NCBI GenBank assembly: GCA_035402645.1
Contig: DAONDQ010000039.1
Location: 1 to 22,459 of the forward strand
Length of the DNA stretch: 22,459 nt
Direction: 5' to 3'
Source: DAONDQ01 sp035402645
Lineage (GTDB): Bacteria; Cloacimonadota; Cloacimonadia; Cloacimonadales; DAONDQ01
Of the stretch, positions 7,831 through 13,670 are shown one piece after another. The translations under genes were made by a program, and so were the position numbers. Positions within the stretch are counted from its first letter, which is position 1. Each line of letters opens with the position of its first letter. The notes under the pieces were generated by a model. It ran no database searches and was not told where the DNA came from. It worked only from the letters and a program-made list of their open reading frames with translations.

Positions 7831-8897
7831 ATAATAAAGTACTCGTTGCCATGAGCGGAGGAGTGGATTCTTCCGTTGCCGCTTATCTTCTCAAGAAAAA
7901 GGGATATGATGTCACCGGTGTCACCATGTATCTTGGGGTGGCAGAGATAAGCGATGGTACGGAGCAATGCTGCGGAACGGCTGGCATCGCCGACGCCCGT
8001 GATGTATGCGAAAAACTGGATATCCCCCACCTTGTCGTTGATTATTATTCAGAATTCGAGACCAAGGTGATCAAACCGTTTCTGAACTCTTATAAAATAG
8101 GAAGAACACCCAATCCGTGTGTGCTGTGCAACCAGGAACTCAAATTCAATCTGCTGTGGAATACTGCACGAGAACATGGATGCGATTTTATTGCAACTGG
8201 ACATTATGCCAGGATCATTCAGGAGGGGAACTTCTTTGAATTGCGCAAGGCGGTCGATCCGCAAAAAGATCAGAGTTATTTTCTTTATATGATCCCCCGT
8301 ACTATGCTGCATTCCATATTATTTCCCCTGGGAGAACTGCATAAGAGCGAAGTAAGGGTCATAGCGAAGGAGCTAGAACTCCCTGTAGCCGAGAAGAAGG
8401 AAAGCCAGGATATCTGCTTTATTCCCAGCGGAGATTATCGGGCTTTGATCAGGACAAGAAAGTTGGAGACACAGCCTGGTCCCATTGTCGATATCAACGG
8501 CAGACAATTAGGAACACATGAAGGAATTGCCTTTTATACGATAGGTCAGCGTAAAGGACTTGGTGCCAATGCACCTGTTCCCTATTATGTCCTTGATATT
8601 GATGCAGAAAAGAATAGAATCATTGTGGGAGAAAAGGAATACTTGAAATCGAAATCACTACAAGCAACAAATCTGAACCTGCTGATTGACGAATTCCCTG
8701 CTGAAATATCGGCCAAAATTCGCTATCAGCATAAACCAGCAAAAATAACTATAGATATACTTGACAATAATGCAAATATTTTCTTCAAAGAACCACAGGA
8801 GTCAATCACTCCAGGTCAATCGATAGTTTTTTATCAAAACGACTTGGTTTTGGGTGGTGGAATCATATCCGAGGTGGAGCATGGATATCGTAGCTGA
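7827..8897 (+). CDS. mnmA: tRNA-specific 2-thiouridylase MnmA
   Basis: A 356-residue enzyme that installs sulfur at C2 of wobble U34 in the tRNAs for Lys, Glu and Gln. The N-terminal ATP pyrophosphatase loop is SGGVDSS at residues 10-16. The segment TPNPCVLCN contains the catalytic Cys101 (Cys98 also present), and the partner Cys197 lies in ESQDICFIPSGDY. GHYARI at 125-130 and the C-terminal beta-barrel region complete the usual layout at typical length. It starts inside the hydE stop (ATGA overlap), so it is translationally coupled to hydE, and its 3' end overlaps nadA by 17 bp. The sulfur donor would be a cysteine desulfurase encoded elsewhere. Identification is firm. Confidence 0.96.
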   Translation: MNNKVLVAMSGGVDSSVAAYLLKKKGYDVTGVTMYLGVAEISDGTEQCCGTAGIADARDVCEKLDIPHLVVDYYSEFETKVIKPFLNSYKIGRTPNPCVLCNQELKFNLLWNTAREHGCDFIATGHYARIIQEGNFFELRKAVDPQKDQSYFLYMIPRTMLHSILFPLGELHKSEVRVIAKELELPVAEKKESQDICFIPSGDYRALIRTRKLETQPGPIVDINGRQLGTHEGIAFYTIGQRKGLGANAPVPYYVLDIDAEKNRIIVGEKEYLKSKSLQATNLNLLIDEFPAEISAKIRYQHKPAKITIDILDNNANIFFKEPQESITPGQSIVFYQNDLVLGGGIISEVEHGYRS

Positions 8898-9786
8898 GAT
8901 AATGAAACTGAAACAGGAAAGGAATGCAGTGATACTGGCACATAATTACCAGCGTCCTGACGTTCAGGATATTGCTGACTTTGTTGGCGATTCCCTCGGC
9001 TTAAGTATCCAGGCAGCAGAAACCAAGGCTGATGTCATCGTATTCTGCGGTGTCCTCTTCATGGCTGAAACGGCAAAGATTCTCAATCCCACTAAGAAAG
9101 TCCTCCTTCCTGAAAAGAAATCCGGTTGCCCGATGGCTGACATGATCACACCTCGTAAGGTTCGCGAGTTAAAAAAGCAGCATCCCAACGCCAAAGTTCT
9201 CTGTTATGTGAACTCATCTGCTGAAGTGAAGGCAGAATGCGATATCATCTGCACTTCCGCCAATGCGATCCAAATCGTCGAAAAAGCATTCAAACCCGAT
9301 GAAGAGATCATCTTTATCCCCGATCGCTTCCTTGCTTCGTATGTGCAGTGGAAAACAGGTCATAAGATGATTATCGGTGACGGCTTCTGTCCAACACATG
9401 CCCGTATTCTACCCGAGAATATAGAGGAAATGAAGAAACAGCATCCGAATGCTTTGGTGCTTGTTCATCCTGAATGTCGTGCTGATGTTGTTAAAATGGC
9501 GGATCAAGTCCTTTCGACCGAAGGAATGCTGAGATTTACAATTGAATCCGATGCCCAGGAATTTATCATCGGCACAGAAGTAGGTGTTATTCACCGCATG
9601 CAGTTAGCCAATCCCAATAAGAAATACTATCCTGCCAGTGATTTTGCACTCTGTTTCAATATGAAAATGACAACTCTCGAGAAAGTTCTCTGGTCACTCC
9701 AGGATATGAAGCATGAAGTTCTGATCGATCCGATCATCATGGACAAGGCAAGGCTTAGTATTCAGAGAATGCTTGAATTCAGATAG
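8881..9786 (+). CDS. nadA: Quinolinate synthase NadA
   Basis: A 301-residue [4Fe-4S] enzyme condensing iminoaspartate with dihydroxyacetone phosphate to quinolinate in NAD synthesis. Hallmarks are ILAHNYQRPDVQDIADFVGD near the N-terminus, FCGVLFMAETAKIL, and the three cluster ligands Cys83 (SGCPMADM), Cys170 (GDGFCPTH) and Cys258 (ALCFNMKMTT). The spacing matches the short archaeal/Thermotoga-type NadA. The frame is open back to a GTG at 8854, but the ATG at 8881 gives the normal family N-terminus and has AGG 6 nt upstream, so I use it; the overlap with mnmA is then 17 bp. NadB and NadC are not in the window. It is last in the hydE-mnmA-nadA unit, before the hairpin at 9904. Confidence 0.96.
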   Translation: MDIVAEIMKLKQERNAVILAHNYQRPDVQDIADFVGDSLGLSIQAAETKADVIVFCGVLFMAETAKILNPTKKVLLPEKKSGCPMADMITPRKVRELKKQHPNAKVLCYVNSSAEVKAECDIICTSANAIQIVEKAFKPDEEIIFIPDRFLASYVQWKTGHKMIIGDGFCPTHARILPENIEEMKKQHPNALVLVHPECRADVVKMADQVLSTEGMLRFTIESDAQEFIIGTEVGVIHRMQLANPNKKYYPASDFALCFNMKMTTLEKVLWSLQDMKHEVLIDPIIMDKARLSIQRMLEFR

Positions 9787-9903
9787 TGATTTAATACAGA
9801 GTTATTGATTTGTTTCAGAGAGAACAAGTATAAGCAGCTTCTTTTCTCTTTGAAAAAGATACTTTTAGCAAGAATATATTAACGAATATATCAATATAAC
9901 GAT

Positions 9904-9936
9904 AAGAGCCCTGAAGATTTCCAGGGCTCTTATTTT
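9904..9936. terminator. Intrinsic terminator between convergent nadA and the vWA gene
   Basis: A perfect 10-bp stem, AAGAGCCCTG at 9904-9913 and CAGGGCTCTT at 9922-9931, encloses an 8-nt loop and is followed by ATTTT on the plus strand. It lies between two genes that end towards each other and may serve both, although the minus-strand flank is poorer in T. The plus-strand role for nadA is the stronger call. Confidence 0.85.
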
Positions 9937-9957
9937 CTATATTGGGTTAATTCAAAA

Positions 9958-12024
9958 CTATTTCATCATCACCATTTTGCCTGTGAGTAAATACTTATCA
10001 ACCGTTAACTTATAAAAGTAGACACCACTTGCAGTGGATATACCATCATCATTCTTACCATCCCAAATAAATTGATACGTCCCTTTCCCATGAACCCGAA
10101 TCGCAAGCCTTTTTACCAATTGTCCTCTACTGTTGTATATATTCAGAAAAGCGGGTGAATTGATATTATCCAATACTTCAAATTTAATAGTTGTAGTAGG
10201 GTTGAAAGGATTAGGGAAATTTCCAAGCAATTTAATGGCTCTTGTGGCAGGCGTGGCTGTATCATCAATGACTTCTGTTCCTGATGTAAAAGTAGTGAAA
10301 ACGCAGACTACGCCATAAGCCTGGCTGATAAAGACAATCTGCCTCTTTAGTTGATCTGCTTCCGTAGAGTTCGCTTCATATTGGTAATACTGTAAAAGCA
10401 GATTATCGATTTTTTTACTCGCCCACAATTTCGCCAGGTATTCTTTTTGCGGATCAACTGTCTCTGATAACTGAGCATCAAAATCATACGTTGTATGGTT
10501 GGCGCCATAGAATCCTGAAATGTTGATATGAACTGTCTGGGGAGTGGTATATCTGCCGGATAATATGAATTGAGATCCATGGAATATATTTGGAGTTGGT
10601 GTGGGATATACTTCAGATATTGCTCCGGGAGGTGTCACTGTCAAAACAGGATTCCTCATTGGATAACAATGAATCTGATTAAAATAATTGGTCACTGTTT
10701 CATATATATTATTGCTACCAAGGAAAACTGCATTCCCGTTATGATCATTTGATAGCATGGTCAGGAGAGGTGCATTCACATCTGCACCAACACCAAAACT
10801 AAATATGGATAGAAAAGTATTCATCTGATCTACAAGGTTGTTGAAGTGATTTACCAATTGATATGTGTCAGTGATTCCAACTGTAGGAGCACCGTCCGTA
10901 ATAAGGAGAATGATATTGTTGTAGGTCAGGGCAGCATTATTGTAATCTAAAATCGCTGAATCCATAGCTCCTGAAAGATTCGTACCATTCGGGAGAATGG
11001 CTGAAATATTATTCACAAAACTCAAAGCACTTGATATGTTGCTTGAAGTTGTGTACTGGGGTGATGTCCAGAGTGTTTGCACTTCATGGTCAAAAGAGAT
11101 GACATTGAATTTATCACTTGTTCCCAAATGGTTAATGATATAAGCTAAAGCCTGTTTTGCCTGTACCATTTTATTCTCGTAATTCATACTCCCGGAATGA
11201 TCTACAACCATCGTGATCTTCAAAGGTAACGGATTAATCATCGCCTGCCCATTCGGTTCAAAGATACAAGTAAAAAACCCATTCCCGAATTCATCAGGTA
11301 TTGAGTCTCTTATAGCACTCATTGTTTGAAAACCATTTTCATTCTGTTGGAGAGTATACGAGAGTATATGATTTAAAGATGCGGATGAATTATTGATCGT
11401 GAGTACTGCTGAAGCCTGTAAACCATTATTTGTTGTCTCTGCGCTTGTATTATTCATCGTGAAAGATTCGATAGTCCTATCAGAAACCAAATCAATATGA
11501 ACAGATTGCAATTGCAATGGTAAGGTCTGAATTAGCGAATAATCATTCCGTAGCGTTAAGTTAATGATCCCATAGGTATCGTTTAATAATTGATCATAAG
11601 TTAATTCTACTAGTATTGATTCTCCCGGATTCAAATTCACTCCAAAATCAAACATAACAGGCATGAGACCGACATAAACTACAAAAGCAGTTGTTGGGTT
11701 TGATGCTCCTCCACCAGGATTTTGGGCGACATCATCAATTGAGGCTGTATGCCATACTTCATTATATTGCCACCTCAATTGAGTTGCACCAGCTTCTCTG
11801 GGAATCGGGAAGTAATATAGGGGACGTACTATTGTACCAGCATTGTTTTGGAATACCTCGGTACATGTTACTACAGCTACCTGATTTTGGATATCTACAT
11901 CATAAGCACTGCTCACTAATAAAATTGGAGCAATCCCATTAACATTCTTATTAATAATGACCCCTGCTGAAAAAAGAATTTGGCAAGTAAGAAAAAGAAC
12001 AAATAATGATATAATAGTTTTCAT
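9958..12024 (-). CDS. Secreted VIT-vWA domain protein with C-terminal sorting domain
   Basis: A 688-residue exported protein. A signal peptide (MKTIISLFVLFLTCQILFSA) is followed by a VIT-like domain (about 25-155), a linker, and a von Willebrand A domain (about 266-455) with a complete MIDAS metal site: DHSGS at 275-279, Thr348 in NGTNLSG and Asp377 in LLITDGAP. After it come inter-alpha-trypsin-inhibitor-heavy-chain-like segments (LAKLWASKKIDNLL and QIVFISQAYGVV). The C-terminus (601-688) is the NFPNPFNPTTTIKF sorting domain seen in type IX-secreted or FlgD-Ig-like proteins, ending WDGKNDDG...SGVYFYKL. The protein is probably secreted or surface-attached and binds other proteins through Mg-dependent adhesion; the ligand is unknown. 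A G-rich ribosome site (GGGGG) lies just before the ATG. It is monocistronic and divergent from the gene at 12349. Confidence 0.87.
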   Translation of the reverse strand: MKTIISLFVLFLTCQILFSAGVIINKNVNGIAPILLVSSAYDVDIQNQVAVVTCTEVFQNNAGTIVRPLYYFPIPREAGATQLRWQYNEVWHTASIDDVAQNPGGGASNPTTAFVVYVGLMPVMFDFGVNLNPGESILVELTYDQLLNDTYGIINLTLRNDYSLIQTLPLQLQSVHIDLVSDRTIESFTMNNTSAETTNNGLQASAVLTINNSSASLNHILSYTLQQNENGFQTMSAIRDSIPDEFGNGFFTCIFEPNGQAMINPLPLKITMVVDHSGSMNYENKMVQAKQALAYIINHLGTSDKFNVISFDHEVQTLWTSPQYTTSSNISSALSFVNNISAILPNGTNLSGAMDSAILDYNNAALTYNNIILLITDGAPTVGITDTYQLVNHFNNLVDQMNTFLSIFSFGVGADVNAPLLTMLSNDHNGNAVFLGSNNIYETVTNYFNQIHCYPMRNPVLTVTPPGAISEVYPTPTPNIFHGSQFILSGRYTTPQTVHINISGFYGANHTTYDFDAQLSETVDPQKEYLAKLWASKKIDNLLLQYYQYEANSTEADQLKRQIVFISQAYGVVCVFTTFTSGTEVIDDTATPATRAIKLLGNFPNPFNPTTTIKFEVLDNINSPAFLNIYNSRGQLVKRLAIRVHGKGTYQFIWDGKNDDGISTASGVYFYKLTVDKYLLTGKMVMMK

Positions 12025-12348
12025 AATAACCCCCAGTTTGTTTTGTATCTTTCTATCTGAAAATTCAAAAATCTATTATTTGAAATGAATATATTAATAA
12101 TTATATGTCAAGTATTTATTAACTGATTTATATTAATTCTGCGATTTTTTTACGAAATTACCTTTTGAATGTATTTCATTCATATATATTAGTACTTTCT
12201 AACCCCATGTAGGTGACACATAATAAACTCGTAAATGAGAGAGATTCAGAAGGTGTTAGTTGTTTTTATAAACTTGACTTAATCTGGCAGATTAATTTTT
12301 ATTAAAGTGTAAAAGTTTAGCAGTAATTTAGTTAGAGAGATGTAAATT
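12025..12348. other. Divergent AT-rich intergenic region
   Basis: This 324-bp AT-rich gap separates two divergent genes for exported proteins. The rightward half holds the putative promoter and palindrome described separately. On the minus strand a TTGACA lies at 12106-12111 (read leftward), immediately followed by TATAAT, but no well-spaced partner box is present, so the promoter of the vWA gene is not pinned down. No RNA gene is recognised. Confidence 0.6.
12274..12302 (+). promoter_or_regulatory. Putative promoter with operator-like palindrome in the spacer
   Basis: TTGACT at 12274-12279 and TTTTAT at 12297-12302 are separated by 17 bp. Almost the whole spacer is a perfect inverted repeat: TTAATCTG at 12279-12286, a central G, and CAGATTAA at 12288-12295. 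A dimeric regulator bound there would cover the promoter and could block RNA polymerase. The gene start is 46 bp downstream of the -10. The palindrome is seen directly; the promoter and operator roles are inferred. Confidence 0.45.
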
Positions 12349-12999
12349 ATGTTAAAACTCAGCTTTTCATTAATATTGTGCTTTCTTGCCCTTCATTTAT
12401 TTTCCCAAAATGTTTATAGCATATCAGGTACATTCACCGATGATAAGGGTAAATGGATTGGCCCAGGCCATATTGAAATCGTGAAATATGGTAATTATAC
12501 TTCAGCAACATACCGTTTAGAAGATGGCACATATTCATATTCCACCCCCATAAAATCAATGGATGTTAAGAAATTACATACTACTTTTAAAGACGGGCAA
12601 TATAAAATTAGTGATTTGCCAGCAGGTTGGTTTATATTCAAGTTTTCGAAACAAGGGTACAAGTCAATTATTACCGACAAAATATACATACCGGCTTATC
12701 AAGGCCAAATTCCAAATATAAAAATGCAACATCTAATAGCCGGTGAACTCACAGGTAAAGTTACTGATTGCGAAAATCGTCCACTGGCTTATGTAAATGT
12801 AACCATACCTGAACTTCAAATTGGCTCACAAACAGATTCTAAAGGAAAGTACACCATAACAGAAATACCTATTGGAACTCATGACTTTCAATTCCTTGCA
12901 ATTGGTTATGAAAAACAAATAATTCCTATTGAGATTAAGCACAATCAAATAAAAAGAATCGATATTCAGATGAAACAGCGGGGTGTAATCATTCGGTAG
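12349..12999 (+). CDS. Exported protein with two carboxypeptidase-regulatory-like domains
   Basis: A 216-residue protein of unknown function. A signal peptide of about 20 residues (LSFSLILCFLALHLFS) indicates export. Residues about 23-128 form a prealbumin-like beta-sandwich (SGTFTDDKGKW..., DGQYKISDLPAGWFIFKFSKQGY). Residues about 132-208 form a clearer CarboxypepD_reg-like repeat (GKVTDCENRPLAYVNVTIPE, then DSKGKYTITEIPIGTHDFQF). Such modules usually sit at the N-terminus of TonB-dependent receptors or surface proteins; here they stand alone with no catalytic, receptor or sorting domain. A GAGAG ribosome site lies 9 nt before the ATG. The gene is visibly more AT-rich than the housekeeping genes to its right, suggesting a different history. 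No operon partner lies downstream. Confidence 0.75.
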   Translation: MLKLSFSLILCFLALHLFSQNVYSISGTFTDDKGKWIGPGHIEIVKYGNYTSATYRLEDGTYSYSTPIKSMDVKKLHTTFKDGQYKISDLPAGWFIFKFSKQGYKSIITDKIYIPAYQGQIPNIKMQHLIAGELTGKVTDCENRPLAYVNVTIPELQIGSQTDSKGKYTITEIPIGTHDFQFLAIGYEKQIIPIEIKHNQIKRIDIQMKQRGVIIR

Positions 13000-13029
13000 A
13001 TATCATTTTATTATCACCTGGAGTTCTAA

Positions 13030-13149
13030 TTACATCTTGAAAGTATAAAAGGTTCCAGTCTTGTAGTTCACAGTCAGGCTAACGGATTTAGCCATAACGG
13101 GGTTCAGATTGTCGTTGAGAGTATCCTTACGCCTTGCCTGAGAAGCAAC
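13030..13149 (-). pseudogene. Possible C-terminal gene remnant
   Basis: The minus strand carries a stop-terminated open stretch of 39 codons with no start codon, bounded upstream by a stop. It translates with a protein-like composition, ending NPVMAKSVSLTVNYKTGTFY then TFKM, with alternating hydrophobic residues like a beta strand. I do not recognise the family. It may be the tail of a gene lost by deletion, or chance. Confidence 0.25.
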
Positions 13150-13279
13150 TCATTCAAACCTATACATTTAATGTGTTCTAAAAGAGCACACAGCACCGTC
13201 TGAAAGAAAGCGTTCCAAACAAATAGAACCCCCATCGAACGAATATCAAAAAACGGTCATTCATCTCTCAAAAAATTGC

Positions 13280-13332
13280 CAACCATCTCCCAAATCTTGA
13301 GGGAAGCTTGGCGGATGCTTAAGGGATGGTTG
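13280..13332. repeat. Imperfect inverted repeat / hairpin
   Basis: CAACCATCTCCC at 13280-13291 pairs with GGGATGGTTG at 13323-13332, leaving one bulged T and a short mismatch. Inside, AAGC and GCTT could form a nested stem around TTGGCGGAT. A short TTTT follows one base pair beyond on the plus strand. It may be a weak terminator for the gene ending at 12999, a folded RNA, or a repeat-element copy. Confidence 0.45.
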
Positions 13333-13486
13333 ACTTTTGCTTGAGTTACTATCTAATGCTGTGCTCTTAGTATATATATTGTCTTATTAATAAGAAATGT
13401 TGGCTGTAAGAAATGTCATACTCGCTAAGCGCCACACTTAACTTAACGCATGAATGACAATCTCGATGAACCATCTGGGCTTTTGT

Positions 13487-13590
13487 CTATTCGCTATTAG
13501 CTATTTGCTTGTGCTCCAGACTGTTCCCTTCTCCCTAATCCCTATTCCCTTCTGCTCAAACTGTTACCTGTCACCTGACACCTGACACCT
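13487..13590. repeat. Mosaic of three heptanucleotide repeat tracts
   Basis: Three different motifs each recur with an exact 7-bp period. CTATTNG starts at 13487, 13494 and 13501. CCCT followed by three variable pyrimidine-rich or AT bases starts at 13526, 13533, 13540 and 13547. ACCTGAC (first unit ACCTGTC) starts at 13566, 13573, 13580 and, truncated, 13587. Tracts two and three are each preceded by a near-identical linker, TGCTCCAGACTGTT at 13512-13525 and TGCTCAAACTGTT at 13553-13565. Short heptamer tandem repeats of this general kind are known from intergenic DNA of cyanobacteria; their function is unknown. Confidence 0.8.
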
Positions 13591-13602
13591 TCCTATCTTA
13601 TA

Positions 13603-13630
13603 TTGACAATAAACCCACCCCTTTCTTAAT
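13603..13630 (+). promoter_or_regulatory. Putative promoter of the EF-G2-type gene
   Basis: A perfect TTGACA at 13603-13608 is followed after 16 bp by CTTAAT at 13625-13630, matching four of six -10 bases. The start codon is 40 bp downstream with a strong GGGAG site. It lies just after the heptamer repeats. Spacing is one short of ideal, so this is a tentative call. Confidence 0.4.
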
Positions 13631-13670
13631 TGGCATTCTGGATACTAATTATTACCAAACGGGAGTATAT

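Larger units (their letters stand above)
13000..13670. other. Long gap without a convincing gene
   Basis: These 671 bp hold no complete gene that I can support. From left to right they contain a short coding remnant on the minus strand, an imperfect hairpin, a pair of 10-bp direct repeats (TAAGAAATGT at 13391 and 13407), a mosaic of three heptamer tracts, and a putative promoter for the EF-G2 gene. The density of repeats and the remnant suggest a decayed or recombination-prone site. Confidence 0.6.

Noticed and set aside
12235..12282. Possible 15-codon leader peptide upstream of the gene at 12349
   Set aside because: No ribosome-binding site precedes it and it runs across the putative -35 box and palindrome, so it would not be transcribed from that promoter.
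13172..13300. Plus-strand open stretch of 42 codons in the gene-free gap
   Set aside because: It has no start codon and no ribosome site, ends inside the hairpin, and its translation is low in hydrophobic residues; chance is the simplest reading.
13391..13416. Target-site duplication of an insertion element (TAAGAAATGT twice)
   Set aside because: The copies are only 16 bp apart, and no inverted terminal repeats or transposase sequence lie between or around them.
13487..13590. CRISPR array
   Set aside because: The repeats are only 7 bp and contiguous, with no spacers of regular length and no cas genes nearby.
13637..13660. Sigma-54 promoter upstream of the EF-G2-type gene
   Set aside because: A TGGCA-like element is present but there is no GC-containing -12 element at the required spacing.
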